The notes: generated by a model from the letters alone, not told the origin. DNA of 64,000 nucleotides from Paenarthrobacter sp. JL.01a (GCF_025452095.1 NZ_CP104877.1:1860001-1924000), one strand, 5' to 3'; shown: positions 1 through 8,643, counted from the stretch's first letter. Numbers and translations: made by a program.

Positions 1-2
1 GC

Positions 3-890
3 GCCGAGTACTGGCGCGGGGCCTACTGCGAGGACGCCGGCTGCTGCCCGGTTCCGGGATTCCCGGTGGAACGGATCAAGGAGAGCCGGCTCAGTACCGA
101 GCTCGTGTACCGCGGGAGCGCTGTTGGGCCGTCCCCGGCCAAGGGAGTAGAAGGATTGTGTTTGGCCCGCCCCGGGGCGCACGAACCGCGGGTTCTGGAG
201 GCGGAAGACATGTTCGGCGAGCGTGTCCTTCCCCAGTGGCGCAGCGAGGCCTGCTTCGATGCGGTACTTGCTGTGTGGCGCCACGTGGTGGACAGACACC
301 GTCAAGGGGATCCGTTGAATCCTGCAGATGATGCAGGGCTCATGGGCTTTCTGAGGACCACCCTGAAGATTCCGGCGTGGCGGGATGCTGTCGTGGTGAT
401 GGCGGCAGCAGGCATCGGAGCTGCCAAGTCCGGAGCTTCCGGGTTCGGCTTCTTTACGGACGACGTTGCTGACGGGGAGCTCTTCGACCCCAGCGAAGTG
501 GGCGTGGATCCTTTTGAAACCATTGACCAAGTGGCAGCCGGTGGCGACGAACCCCGCGACGTGTACACCTACGGGGATGTCTTACTGGGCATGCATCCCG
601 AGTTGCCATGCTGGAAGGACCTTGATGCCCTGCAGCAGGTCCTCGCGGGGCTCAGCGTCGATAATGAGCTAGGTGAAGTGGCGGCCTCGGCCCTGACGCT
701 TCAAGGATGGATATTTTGGTGCAAGGGCATGGGTACTTTCGCCCACGCCTGCCTAACCCGGGCAGAAGAAGCCCATCCCGGCTACCGGTTGGCGGAACTG
801 CTGATGGGGATCCTTGGTCAAGGGGCCATCTGTGGGTGGGCGCGCCGCCCTGGCTCCGCCTGGAAGGGGCCAAGGAATGCCCCGGTTTAG
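3..890 (+). CDS. DUF4192 domain-containing protein (5' end cut by window edge)
   Basis: The open frame runs in from the left edge; the first complete codon begins at base 3 and encodes AEYWRGAYCEDAGCCPVPG, typical of the N-terminal half of DUF4192 proteins. A GTG at 66 is therefore internal and not the start. The C-terminal part carries the family's pattern of a helical stretch with WRDAVVVM and a later WCKGMG/AHACLTRA segment. DUF4192 proteins are found in actinobacteria and have no established function. The gene lies just upstream of sigA on the same strand, separated by about 245 bases with a hairpin, so it is probably a separate transcript. Family assignment is from recognised sequence pattern. 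Confidence 0.8.
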   Translation, partial: AEYWRGAYCEDAGCCPVPGFPVERIKESRLSTELVYRGSAVGPSPAKGVEGLCLARPGAHEPRVLEAEDMFGERVLPQWRSEACFDAVLAVWRHVVDRHRQGDPLNPADDAGLMGFLRTTLKIPAWRDAVVVMAAAGIGAAKSGASGFGFFTDDVADGELFDPSEVGVDPFETIDQVAAGGDEPRDVYTYGDVLLGMHPELPCWKDLDALQQVLAGLSVDNELGEVAASALTLQGWIFWCKGMGTFAHACLTRAEEAHPGYRLAELLMGILGQGAICGWARRPGSAWKGPRNAPV

Positions 891-975
891 TTCCAAGCCG
901 TCCAACAGGCGTGCGTTTGGCAAAACCGTGAGACAATGGATGCCGAGACCCGGTTGGGTCCGCGTTTAAATGCTT

Positions 976-1003
976 GGATTGCCCCGCCTGTCGGGAACAA
1001 TCC
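976..1003 (+). terminator. Hairpin between the DUF4192 gene and sigA
   Basis: GGATTG (976-981) pairs with CAATCC (998-1003), and inside it CCCG (983-986) pairs with CGGG (992-995). No U-run follows. It may be a GC-type terminator for the DUF4192 gene, but it overlaps a candidate stress promoter for sigA, so the role is uncertain. Confidence 0.35.
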
Positions 1004-1019
1004 ACGGGCGTCTGTAGTT
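994..1019 (+). promoter_or_regulatory. Candidate SigH/SigR-type promoter upstream of sigA
   Basis: GGAAC at 994-998 is followed after exactly 18 bases by GTT at 1017-1019. This matches the GGAAY-N18/19-GTT pattern of SigR/SigH-type ECF sigma factors (thiol-oxidative and heat stress). In Streptomyces coelicolor the principal sigma gene hrdB is known to have a SigR-dependent promoter, so a parallel is plausible. A TTGACA also lies at 1070-1075 but has no well-spaced -10. Confidence 0.35.
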
Positions 1020-1134
1020 GTAATCAAAGACTCTGCAGGCGGCGATCGCATTTGAAATTGATCGCGGACTTGACAGGGTCATAGTGGTGTTGCCCGTATG
1101 GTGATTCCACAGACCGCCGCTAGAAAGGTTTTCT

Positions 1135-2445
1135 GTGACCCCGTCTTCCGTCGAGAAGGAACCCGCCGCCCTGGCCGAATTGTCCGCTGAGGAAAAGAAG
1201 GCGGCCACATCGGCAAAGCGCGCCGCGACACGTGCTGCCAACAAGGCTTCAGAGGGCGACTCTGACAAGCCTGCCCCCAAGAAGCGGGGACCCAAGCCTG
1301 GCGCCAAGGCCGCTGCTGAAGCAGCGAGCGACTCCGCCGTCGATCCTGAAGAGCCCGGCGTCGAGGACGAAGACTTTGACCCCGCAGCAGCGGAGGAAGT
1401 CGAAGTCGGAGACGACGACACCGAGGACGGCGCAACTGCCGCCAAGGACAAGGCTGCCCCGTCCGGCTCCGGCTTCGTCTACTCGGACGCCGATGACGAC
1501 GACGCACCTGTCCAGCAGGTCATGTCGGCCGGTGCAACAGCAGACCCCGTCAAGGACTACCTGAAGCAAATCGGCAAGGTTGCCCTGCTGAATGCCGAGC
1601 AGGAAGTCGATCTGGCCCTCCGCATCGAGGCCGGCCTCTTCGCCGAGGAAAAGATCAACGCAGATGACGGATCCATGGATCCCAAGCTCAAGCGTGAGCT
1701 CGAATTCGTCATCCACGATGGTAAGCGCGCCAAGAACCACCTGCTCGAGGCCAACCTTCGCCTCGTCGTTTCGCTGGCCAAGCGTTACACCGGTCGAGGC
1801 ATGCTGTTCCTGGACCTGATCCAGGAAGGCAACCTGGGCCTCATCCGCGCAGTGGAGAAGTTCGACTACACCAAGGGGTTCAAGTTCTCCACGTACGCCA
1901 CCTGGTGGATCCGCCAGGCAATTACCCGTGCCATGGCAGACCAGGCCCGCACGATCCGTATCCCGGTCCACATGGTTGAAGTCATCAACAAGCTGGCCCG
2001 CGTACAGCGCCAGATGCTCCAGGACCTGGGCCGTGAGCCCACGCCTGAAGAGCTGGCCCTGGAACTGGATATGACCCCCGAAAAGGTTGTCGAGGTCCAG
2101 AAGTACGGTCGCGAACCCATTTCGCTCCACACCCCCCTTGGTGAGGACGGTGACTCGGAATTCGGCGACCTGATCGAAGACTCCGAAGCTGTTGTCCCGG
2201 CTGACGCGGTGAGCTTCACGCTGCTGCAGGAGCAGCTGCACTCCGTGCTGGACACGCTGTCCGAGCGCGAGGCAGGGGTTGTGGCCATGCGCTTCGGCCT
2301 CACCGATGGACAGCCGAAGACTTTAGACGAAATCGGCAAGGTCTACGGAGTGACGCGCGAGCGTATCCGCCAGATCGAATCCAAGACCATGTCCAAGCTG
2401 CGGCACCCGTCCCGCTCCCAGGTACTGCGGGACTACCTGGACTAA
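1135..2445 (+). CDS. sigA: Primary (housekeeping) RNA polymerase sigma factor SigA/RpoD/HrdB
   Basis: 436 residues, GTG start with AGAAAGG at 1122-1128 as ribosome binding site. Residues 1-135 form a long Ala/Lys- then Asp/Glu-rich low-complexity arm usual in actinobacterial principal sigma factors. Region 1.2 begins near residue 137 ([11 protein letters not shown]), region 2 follows with the -10-recognition and melting segment ([16 protein letters not shown], about residue 240), then region 3. Region 4.2 ([13 protein letters not shown], about residue 403) is the -35-binding helix-turn-helix. The product recruits RNA polymerase to housekeeping promoters. A strong hairpin terminator follows directly. 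Assignment as the essential group 1 factor, rather than a group 2 factor, rests on full length and the intact regions. Confidence 0.97.
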   Translation: MTPSSVEKEPAALAELSAEEKKAATSAKRAATRAANKASEGDSDKPAPKKRGPKPGAKAAAEAASDSAVDPEEPGVEDEDFDPAAAEEVEVGDDDTEDGATAAKDKAAPSGSGFVYSDADDDDAPVQQVMSAGATADPVKDYLKQIGKVALLNAEQEVDLALRIEAGLFAEEKINADDGSMDPKLKRELEFVIHDGKRAKNHLLEANLRLVVSLAKRYTGRGMLFLDLIQEGNLGLIRAVEKFDYTKGFKFSTYATWWIRQAITRAMADQARTIRIPVHMVEVINKLARVQRQMLQDLGREPTPEELALELDMTPEKVVEVQKYGREPISLHTPLGEDGDSEFGDLIEDSEAVVPADAVSFTLLQEQLHSVLDTLSEREAGVVAMRFGLTDGQPKTLDEIGKVYGVTRERIRQIESKTMSKLRHPSRSQVLRDYLD

Positions 2446-2468
2446 ACGGTCCGCGCAAACCAGGACGC

Positions 2469-2510
2469 AAGAAGGCGGCCCAGTCGGAATTCCGGCTGGG
2501 CCGCCTTCTT
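2469..2510 (+). terminator. sigA terminator
   Basis: A perfect 15-bp stem (2469-2483 with 2496-2510) encloses a 12-base loop that is itself palindromic around GGAATTCC. The right arm ends in CTT and is followed by ATTCTTT. It begins 23 bases after the sigA stop codon. Confidence 0.85.
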
Positions 2511-2603
2511 ATTCTTTGCCGTGGATTGTTCTCCGCCGCGGACCCCACCGGTCCCGGGCCGCCCAGTGAGACCGGGGGCCCACGGAAACCGGGCTGCACA
2601 GCA

Positions 2604-2636
2604 AGAAGGGCCCTTCCGATGGGGAAGGGCCCTTCT
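2604..2636 (-). terminator. Terminator hairpin of the DUF7455 gene
   Basis: A perfect 14-bp stem (2604-2617 with 2623-2636, arms AGAAGGGCCCTTCC and its complement) has the 5-base loop GATGG. It lies 3' of the DUF7455 gene on the minus strand and also 3' of sigA, so it may work in both directions. No U-run on either side. Confidence 0.7.
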
Positions 2637-2674
2637 GCGCAAAGGTGGTTCCGGTCTTTTGCCGGCTGCACCTC

Positions 2675-2896
2675 TTAGTCGACGGGGACTGGTGCCTTCT
2701 CGTTGAGGCGCTCGGTCTCATCGTGCCAGTCGGAAGTCATAGGCCGGAGCGTGGCTTCAACTGCACGTGCGTGGTGGCCGCAGAAAAGCAGCTCACCGCC
2801 GGAGGACTCGAGTACAACGCGGACATACGCCTGGGCTCCGCAACGATCGCACCGGTCAGCGGCGTTCAGTGTGCGGTCTGCAACTGCTGTTGTCAT
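2675..2896 (-). CDS. DUF7455 small zinc-ribbon-like protein
   Basis: 73 residues. The start is the ATG at 2896, preceded by AAGGAGG five to six bases upstream; a longer frame reading back to 2953 lacks a ribosome binding site. The protein has RCDRCGAQAYVR followed by LLFCGHHAR, giving a CxxC...CxxH arrangement able to hold a metal. In many actinobacteria a protein of this kind sits between the principal sigma gene and the gyrB-like/parE gene, as here. Function unknown; the metal-binding role is inferred from Cys/His spacing. Confidence 0.85.
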   Translation of the reverse strand: MTTAVADRTLNAADRCDRCGAQAYVRVVLESSGGELLFCGHHARAVEATLRPMTSDWHDETERLNEKAPVPVD

Positions 2897-3149
2897 GTCG
2901 GCCTCCTTAGTAGTTCTGTACATCCATATAACCAGCATTCGATGCAGATCCATGGCAAGGATGGGTCACTTTCGCTGTCCGCGTATCACATGTGCATAAC
3001 GCAAGAGGGCCTTTTGCCCGAAGCCGGGAGTGGCAGCCGGTACGCGGAGTCCGTCGCGGCTAACCTAGTATGGGCAGTGTTTGCCTGATTTACCAGCGGA
3101 ATATTGCTGGGAAGCACTCTGAGATATACCTGAAGGAGCACACCCCCAC

Positions 3150-5258
3150 GTGGCACCGAGTTCTGAATACAACGCCCGGCACCTCTCTGTCCTCGAGGGC
3201 CTCGAAGCGGTCCGCAAACGCCCGGGCATGTACATCGGATCCACAGACTCACGTGGCCTCATGCACTGCCTGTGGGAAATCATCGACAACGCCGTGGACG
3301 AGGCATTGGCCGGTTTCGGCCACGACATCAAAGTCATTTTGCACGCGGACAATTCAGTCGAGATCCACGACGACGGCCGTGGCATCCCCGTAGACGTCGA
3401 GCCGAAGACCGGACTGTCCGGCGTCGAGGTCGTCTTCACCAAGCTGCACGCGGGCGGAAAGTTCGGCGGCGGCTCCTATACCGCTTCAGGCGGCCTCCAC
3501 GGCGTTGGTGCCTCAGTAGTCAACGCATTGTCCAGCCGCCTCGATGTCCAGGTGGACCGTGGCAGCAAGACCTACCAGATGTCCTTCCGTCGCGGTGAGC
3601 CCGGCCGGTTCCTCGATGCCGGATCGAAGCCCGGCCCCACGTCCCCCTTTGAGCCCTTTGTTGAGAACTCCGTACTGGATGTCGTGGGGAAGGCAAAGCG
3701 CGGTGTCACGGGAACCAGGGTCCGCTACTGGGCGGACCGCCAGATTTTCACCCCTGACGCCAAGTTCTCCTACGACGACCTCGTGGCCCGTGCCCGTCAG
3801 ACGTCGTTCCTTGTCCCGGGATTGCGGATCACCGTACGCGATGAGCGCAAGCTGGCCGGGACCCCGGGCGAGAACGGCGTCCACGAGGAAGTGTTCCACC
3901 ACGACGGTGGCATCAGCGAATTCGTGGAATTCCTTGCTGCGGATTCCGGCGTCACGGACATCTGGCGGCTCCACGGGTCGGGCAAGTTCAAGGAAACCGT
4001 GCCCGTGCTGGATGAAAACGGGCACAGCAAGATCGCCGAAGTGGAACGGGACTGTGAAGTCGACATCGCCCTGCGCTGGGGGATCGGTTACGAAACCACC
4101 GTCCGGAGTTTCGTCAACATCATCGCCACGCCCAAGGGAGGCACCCACCAGTCGGGCTTTGAAGCAGCCCTTCTGAAGACCTTCCGCAAGGCTGTGGAAA
4201 CAAACGCGCGCAAGCTCAAAGCCGGCAATGACAAAATCGAGAAGGACGACATCCTTGCCGGGCTGACGGCTGTCCTGACGGTTCGTCTGGCTGAGCCGCA
4301 GTTCGAGGGGCAGACCAAGGAAATCCTTGGCACCTCGGCCGTACGGGCGATCGTGGCCAAGGTGGTTGAGAAGGAAATCACCGCACGGCTGAACTCGGCC
4401 AACCGCAATGACAAGGCCCAGTCGGCGCTGCTGCTGGAGAAGATGGTCAGCGAAATGAAATCGCGCATCTCGGCCCGCGTCCATAAGGAGACCCAGCGCC
4501 GGAAGAATGCCCTGGAGACCTCTTCCATGCCCACCAAGCTGGCCGATTGCCGCACCGATGACGTGGAACGCTCGGAACTGTTCATCGTCGAAGGTGATTC
4601 CGCGCTTGGAACGGCAAAGCTTGCCAGGTCCTCGGATTTCCAGGCTCTTCTTCCCATCCGCGGAAAGATCCTGAACGTGCAGAAGGCTTCGGTGGGTGAC
4701 ATGTTATCCAACGCCGAGTGCGCGGCGCTGATCCAGGTGGTGGGTGCCGGCTCCGGCCGCAGCTTCGACCTGGACGCGGCCCGCTACGGCAAAGTCATCC
4801 TCATGACCGATGCCGACGTCGACGGCGCCCACATCCGTACTCTTCTCTTGACGCTCTTCTTCCGCTACATGCGCCCCATGGTGGAAGCCGGCCGCGTGTT
4901 TGCCGCTGTGCCTCCCCTTCACCGGGTGGAAGTGATCAACCCGGGCCAGAAGGCCAACGAGATGATCTACACGTACTCCGAAGCCGAGCTCCACGTGCTC
5001 CTCGCCAGGCTGGTCAAGGAGGGCAAGCGGTACAAAGAGCCGATCCAGCGTTACAAGGGCCTGGGCGAAATGGACGCCCAGCAGCTGGCGGAGACCACCA
5101 TGGACCCCCGGCACAGGACTTTGCGGAAGGTGGGCATCGACAGTGCCCAGCGCGCGGAGGAAGTGTTTGACCTCCTGATGGGCTCTGACGTGGCACCGCG
5201 CAAGGAGTTCATCATCGCCGGTGCCGCCACGTTGGACCGGGAACGCATCGACGCCTAG
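3150..5258 (+). CDS. parE: DNA topoisomerase IV subunit B (type IIA, GyrB/ParE family)
   Basis: 702 residues, GTG start with AAGGAG at 3133-3138. The N-terminal GHKL ATPase shows EIIDNAVDEALAG (ATP-Mg site, about residue 44), DDGRGIPV (about 73) and GGLHGVGASVVNAL (P-loop-like lid). The TOPRIM part has EGDSALG (about 480), PIRGKILNV and MTDADVDGAHI (about 553), followed by RYKGLGEMD (about 634). With the A subunit it would decatenate and relax DNA using ATP. The partner is encoded at 16967-19483 on the other strand rather than next to it. The linkage to sigA is typical for the second (non-gyrase) type IIA enzyme of actinobacteria; the naming as topo IV rather than a second gyrase is by context. 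Confidence 0.93.
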   Translation: MAPSSEYNARHLSVLEGLEAVRKRPGMYIGSTDSRGLMHCLWEIIDNAVDEALAGFGHDIKVILHADNSVEIHDDGRGIPVDVEPKTGLSGVEVVFTKLHAGGKFGGGSYTASGGLHGVGASVVNALSSRLDVQVDRGSKTYQMSFRRGEPGRFLDAGSKPGPTSPFEPFVENSVLDVVGKAKRGVTGTRVRYWADRQIFTPDAKFSYDDLVARARQTSFLVPGLRITVRDERKLAGTPGENGVHEEVFHHDGGISEFVEFLAADSGVTDIWRLHGSGKFKETVPVLDENGHSKIAEVERDCEVDIALRWGIGYETTVRSFVNIIATPKGGTHQSGFEAALLKTFRKAVETNARKLKAGNDKIEKDDILAGLTAVLTVRLAEPQFEGQTKEILGTSAVRAIVAKVVEKEITARLNSANRNDKAQSALLLEKMVSEMKSRISARVHKETQRRKNALETSSMPTKLADCRTDDVERSELFIVEGDSALGTAKLARSSDFQALLPIRGKILNVQKASVGDMLSNAECAALIQVVGAGSGRSFDLDAARYGKVILMTDADVDGAHIRTLLLTLFFRYMRPMVEAGRVFAAVPPLHRVEVINPGQKANEMIYTYSEAELHVLLARLVKEGKRYKEPIQRYKGLGEMDAQQLAETTMDPRHRTLRKVGIDSAQRAEEVFDLLMGSDVAPRKEFIIAGAATLDRERIDA

Positions 5259-5270
5259 CCGAGGCCGGCC

Positions 5271-6473
5271 TCAGCCAGGATCCTTGGCGGACGGGGCCCG
5301 GGTTGCCGGAGCTGACGGTGCGGCAAGCGCGGCCGCTCCGACCAGTACCGCCAGGGCCCCGAGACCCCAAGGCAGGCCCGCTGCAACGGCCATACCGCCC
5401 ACCAGCAGTGGACCTCCCGCATCCCCGAGCTCACGTCCAAGTTCCGCCGAGCCCATGGTTCTGCCGAGTCTCTCCTTTGGCGTGGAATCGGCCAGGTGGG
5501 CAAAGGCCAGGGGTGTAGCGATTCCAATGCCCAGGCCAATCAGGACAGCGGCGGCGTAAACCCACAACGCTCCAGGCAGGACAGCGGCGAGGGCTGTTCC
5601 TGCGGCAATGCACGCAAGGCCCACGATCATCCCGGGCCGGTCCGCTACCTTCCCGCGGTCCCGCCGGGCACCGATACGCGGTTGTACGGCAGAGGAGGCA
5701 ACCGCCAGGGCAGTAACGACGGCGATACTCCCGGTGGTGCCGAGTCCCTCCCTGGCAGCGAGGGCGGGAAGGAAGCCGACAGCAGCTCCGAGGGCTCCCG
5801 TAGAGGCGGCGAGGACCACGGTGGGTCCCAGGAAGGACTTTTCGGTGCTTTGCCGCCAGACGTCAACTATTGTGTAGCGGGTCCTGGGCAGCGGCTCAAG
5901 GCGCGGCATGGCGATCACTGTCCATGCGGCTATCACCAGGGCAAGGCCCGACAGGATGGCAAAGAGGAGCGCGAAGCCCCCTGCGAGGATGGCCAGGGCG
6001 CCAAGAAGCGGTCCTATCGCGTACCCGAGGCCTTTCCAGGAGCCGTATCGCCCGAAATAGCGGCCGGTCTTGGTGCCGGCGAGCCGCGCGACGCTGGCGG
6101 AGGATGCAGGCGAAAAAGCCGATGCCGCCATGCCCTGTCCCAGCCTGGCGGCGGCAAGCATTGCGGGTTGGTCAGCCCACAGGCCGATCAACGAGCCGGC
6201 AGCAAAGGCGAGCAGGCCACCGACGATGACGGGTTTGGGTCCGATGCGGTCGCTCAGGGCGCCGAAGACAGGCTTGAGGAAGACCTCGGCGATGTCGTAG
6301 AGGGCGAGCAGAATCCCCAGGCCCAGGAGGCTGAGCCCGATGTCCTCGCTTTCGGCGCCGAGCCCCGCGGCCACGGCATGGGCTCCAAAAGCGGTTGTGA
6401 AACCGGCCGCATACAAGGGCCACCGGTGATAGGGCGTCGTTCGTGCAGCGCTGGCTGCCTTTTGGGGATTCAC
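5271..6473 (-). CDS. MFS transporter, DHA1-like efflux pump
   Basis: 400 residues with about twelve hydrophobic segments. The start chosen is GTG at 6473 (VNPQKAASAARTTPYHRWPLYAAG), because an upstream extension would run through the divergent gene, and a TACATT hexamer lies exactly six bases upstream, as in a leaderless transcript. The loop between the second and third helices has GALSDRIGPKPVIVGG, the MFS signature. It is divergent from a ChrB-like gene with a 33-base gap containing one shared palindrome, which suggests the two are co-regulated and the pump may export the ligand sensed. Substrate unknown; chromate is only one possibility, since classical chromate exporters (ChrA) belong to another family. 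Confidence 0.85.
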   Translation of the reverse strand: MNPQKAASAARTTPYHRWPLYAAGFTTAFGAHAVAAGLGAESEDIGLSLLGLGILLALYDIAEVFLKPVFGALSDRIGPKPVIVGGLLAFAAGSLIGLWADQPAMLAAARLGQGMAASAFSPASSASVARLAGTKTGRYFGRYGSWKGLGYAIGPLLGALAILAGGFALLFAILSGLALVIAAWTVIAMPRLEPLPRTRYTIVDVWRQSTEKSFLGPTVVLAASTGALGAAVGFLPALAAREGLGTTGSIAVVTALAVASSAVQPRIGARRDRGKVADRPGMIVGLACIAAGTALAAVLPGALWVYAAAVLIGLGIGIATPLAFAHLADSTPKERLGRTMGSAELGRELGDAGGPLLVGGMAVAAGLPWGLGALAVLVGAAALAAPSAPATRAPSAKDPG

Positions 6474-6479
6474 ACGCCT

Positions 6480-6499
6480 AATGTAACACCTGCTACATT
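6480..6499. promoter_or_regulatory. Shared palindromic operator containing both divergent -10 elements
   Basis: AATGTAACACCTGCTACATT has perfect 6-bp arms (6480-6485 and 6494-6499). Read on the plus strand, TACATT is followed by seven bases and the GTG of the ChrB-like gene. Read on the minus strand, TACATT is followed by six bases and the GTG of the MFS gene. Each arm is therefore a plausible -10 box for a leaderless transcript, and a repressor bound to the palindrome would close both promoters. Confidence 0.55.
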
Positions 6500-6506
6500 C
6501 TAATAT

Positions 6507-7043
6507 GTGATTGATGAACGTTGGTTGTTGATCCTGGTCCAGATGCCATCCCAGCCGTCCAGGCACCGCGTGGCCGTCTGGCGGGAACTGCGACGGATCG
6601 GTGCCGTCCCGTTGAGCCCGGGCACCTGGCTTCTTCCTGCCCACCCGACCTTCGACGAGGGGTTGGTCCGGGCAGGGGAGCTGGTGGCCAAGGGTGGCGG
6701 GAGCTGGACCTTGGTGGATGCCTCGCCGCGGCAGCAGGGTGTAGACACCTTCAGGGCCGCCTATGAAGCGGCCCGGCAGGAAGAGTGGGCCGAGTTCATG
6801 GCCGATTGCCGGAAGTTCGAGGCCGAGATTGCCAAGGAGATTGCCCGGAAAAAGTTCACTTTCGCTGAACTGGAGGAAGAAGAGCAGAGCCTGGAGCGGT
6901 TGAGGCGCTGGTTCCGTGAGTTGAAATCACGCAATGTCCTGCACCTGCCGCAGGCGGAGGAGGCGGCGGAGCAGCTGGCGCGGTGCGGCACAGCCCTGGA
7001 GGGCTTCTCGTCCATGGTCTATGAGGTCATGCTCCCCGAATAG
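6507..7043 (+). CDS. ChrB N-terminal-domain protein (chromate-resistance regulator family)
   Basis: 178 residues, GTG start without ribosome binding site (probably leaderless). The N-terminus (WLLILVQMPSQPSRHRVAVWR, then GAVPLSPGTWLLP and VAKGGGSWTLV) matches the ChrB_N/PaaX-like winged-helix pattern; the middle is a Glu/Lys-rich coiled-coil region (about residues 95-145). Full-length ChrB proteins also carry a C-terminal enzymatic-looking domain, which is absent here. ChrB homologues regulate chromate resistance operons in Proteobacteria and actinobacteria. Here the neighbour is an MFS pump and not ChrA, so the inducer may differ. Autoregulation through the palindrome at 6480-6499 is inferred. 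Confidence 0.75.
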   Translation: MIDERWLLILVQMPSQPSRHRVAVWRELRRIGAVPLSPGTWLLPAHPTFDEGLVRAGELVAKGGGSWTLVDASPRQQGVDTFRAAYEAARQEEWAEFMADCRKFEAEIAKEIARKKFTFAELEEEEQSLERLRRWFRELKSRNVLHLPQAEEAAEQLARCGTALEGFSSMVYEVMLPE

Positions 7044-7066
7044 CCCAGGGCGGGAGAGTCGGCGGT

Positions 7067-8053
7067 CTAACCGAGCAGTCCCGGCACGATCAACAGCGCT
7101 GTCGGTGCTGCCAAAAGCAGAACCGACGCGGCAAGGACCAAAGCCCTCAGTCCCGTGGTGAGTGGCGGCTGCGGTGAGAGCAGGCGGCTGACGCGCGACG
7201 CCGTCGTGCGCGGTGAATCGGCACCTCCGGTGGCGCTTACTCCGCTGCCCTCGACGACGGCCCCGCCGCCTTTGAGGGCTGCGGCGCTTACGGCCGGCTG
7301 TGAGCTGCCGCTGGCGACGATGGCAATGGCCTTGATGAGCGTTCCCTTGCTCTCGGTTCGAAGCGCGACGTCGTCGGCGAGCATCTCGATCAGCGAGTTC
7401 ACGGCAGTCTGGGCCAGGCGGGTCGTAGGAAACCAGGGCAGGGTCTGGCGCCAGGCGGCGAACGCCCACAGCAGGAGGTCGTGGCGCTGGGAAAGGTGGG
7501 CATTCTCGTGGATGAGGACGGCCCGGAGCTCAGCAGGCTCCAGTGCGGCCATCAGGCCGTCGGAGAGGACCGTGACGGAGCGGGCGCCGCCGGGGAGGCA
7601 GTAGGCCACAGGGGATTCGTGGTTGATCACCACGGTCCCTGGGCCGTCGTCGGATGGCGAGGCGAGAAGGGCAAGCAGCTCACGGTGCCTTCGGCGCTGG
7701 CGTTCGATCTTGTAGTACGTCAGCAGCAGCGTGAAGACCAGGTGTGCGGTCAGCAGCGCGGCAGCAGAGAGCGCGAACAGGTGCCAGAAGCCCAGTGCGG
7801 TGGTTGGTTCGTTGTTGAAGACCATCCCGGCCAGGCTCCGGAGCCCTGCCAGAAGGTTGTCGCCAATGGGTTCAAGGCCATAGACGAGCATGGCGCCGAT
7901 CATGGACAGTCCACCGGCAAGGGCTATGGCCTGCCAGAGAATCATGGCCGTGAAGGGGGAGCGTGCCGGCCATTGTGCCCGCGACAGCAGGACGGGAACC
8001 GGCCACGCCAGAATCAATGCCAGGACCGCAAGCAGGTATGAGGTCCAAAACAT
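7067..8053 (-). CDS. M56-family (BlaR1/MecR1-like) membrane metallopeptidase
   Basis: 328 residues with several N-terminal membrane helices, a cytoplasmic loop carrying the zinc-protease motif HENAH (residues 182-186) followed by LSQRHDLLLWA, and a final C-terminal helix pair. BlaR1 and MecR1 use this type of domain to trigger loss of their BlaI/MecI repressor. The extracellular penicillin-binding sensor domain of classical BlaR1 is missing, so the signal is unlikely to be a covalently bound beta-lactam. The gene starts five bases after the blaI stop and forms an operon with it. The arrangement resembles Mycobacterium tuberculosis Rv1846c-Rv1845c. Confidence 0.88.
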   Translation of the reverse strand: MFWTSYLLAVLALILAWPVPVLLSRAQWPARSPFTAMILWQAIALAGGLSMIGAMLVYGLEPIGDNLLAGLRSLAGMVFNNEPTTALGFWHLFALSAAALLTAHLVFTLLLTYYKIERQRRRHRELLALLASPSDDGPGTVVINHESPVAYCLPGGARSVTVLSDGLMAALEPAELRAVLIHENAHLSQRHDLLLWAFAAWRQTLPWFPTTRLAQTAVNSLIEMLADDVALRTESKGTLIKAIAIVASGSSQPAVSAAALKGGGAVVEGSGVSATGGADSPRTTASRVSRLLSPQPPLTTGLRALVLAASVLLLAAPTALLIVPGLLG

Positions 8054-8058
8054 AGTGG

Positions 8059-8445
8059 CTAATTGTAGCCGAGCAGTTTGCGCAGGGTAGCGGCTTCACT
8101 TTCGGTGACGGAGCCAATGAAGCGGGCAAGGACAGCCTCGCGGTCCGGAGCTGATCCGAGTACCTCGTGCATCAGTTCGGCGGTGTGGTCGGCGCGGCTG
8201 GAAACTGCCTGATAGCGGTGCGGTCGCGTTCCGCGTTCACGTTCCACCAGGCCCTTCTTCTCCAGCCGTGAGAGCACGGTCAGGACAGTGGTCACTGCCA
8301 GGTCTTTGCCTTGATGGCCGGCAGTGCCGTCTCCGGCGTCGGAATCCTGCGCCAGGAGGTCACGCAATGTATTGGCGGTTGCAGCTTCCTGGCCTGCCCA
8401 GAGCAGATCCATCACTGCCCGCTCGAGTTCCCCAAGACTTGCCAT
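8059..8445 (-). CDS. blaI: BlaI/MecI/CopY-family transcriptional repressor
   Basis: 128 residues. The start is ATG at 8445 (MASLGELERAVMDLLW), with AGGGAAG upstream; longer readings have no family similarity. The winged-helix DNA-binding domain includes TVLTVLSRLEKKGLVERER (recognition helix and wing, about residues 55-75), and the C-terminal helices (HTAELMHEVLG, then EAVLARFIGSVTESEAATLRKLL) form the usual dimer interface. BlaI dimers bind TACA/TGTA-type dyads and are removed by cleavage triggered by the BlaR partner. Three matching palindromes lie upstream, one near this gene's own promoter and two just before cydA, so both its own operon and cytochrome bd are probable targets. Confidence 0.92.
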   Translation of the reverse strand: MASLGELERAVMDLLWAGQEAATANTLRDLLAQDSDAGDGTAGHQGKDLAVTTVLTVLSRLEKKGLVERERGTRPHRYQAVSSRADHTAELMHEVLGSAPDREAVLARFIGSVTESEAATLRKLLGYN

Positions 8446-8543
8446 CGATACTTCCCTACCTTCCGCATCCCGGCGCAGCGTGTCTGCGGTCGGGAGCGAT
8501 GATCCAACATTCCACCATAAATCTACCGCTTTTCCAGCGTTCA

Positions 8544-8560
8544 TTCTACGTGAGGTAGAA
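8544..8560. promoter_or_regulatory. Candidate BlaI operator O1 (blaI side)
   Basis: TTCTACGTGAGGTAGAA, with 6-bp arms TTCTAC/GTAGAA around five bases. It has the same length and arms as the two sites next to cydA. A candidate -10 (TAGATT) for blaI lies at 8525-8520 on the minus strand, placing O1 over its -35 region. Confidence 0.65.
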
Positions 8561-8643
8561 CAATCGGCGTGGCGAGCCCCGGGCTCAGCCTCTTGTGCGT
8601 GGTGGATGCCACTTGAAGAATGGGATTCGTTGCCGGGCATTTG

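Noticed and set aside
66..890. DUF4192 gene starting at the GTG at 66
   Set aside because: The frame is open to the left edge and the residues before 66 are typical of the family, so the gene begins outside the window.
1070..1102. TTGACA (1070-1075) with TATGGT (1097-1102) as sigA promoter
   Set aside because: The spacer is 21 bases, too long for a standard promoter; left undecided.
1249..2241. 330-residue reading frame antisense to sigA
   Set aside because: Shadow frame produced by GC-rich codon bias; no family pattern and the sense gene is certain. The same holds for long antisense frames over parE (3513-4484), cydA (8676-10067), cydDC (12484-13806), acnA (35032-36357) and dxs (38057-39430).
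5271..6644. MFS gene starting at 6644
   Set aside because: The extra 57 N-terminal residues lie antisense in the ChrB-like gene and are not hydrophobic or conserved; GTG at 6473 fits the promoter.
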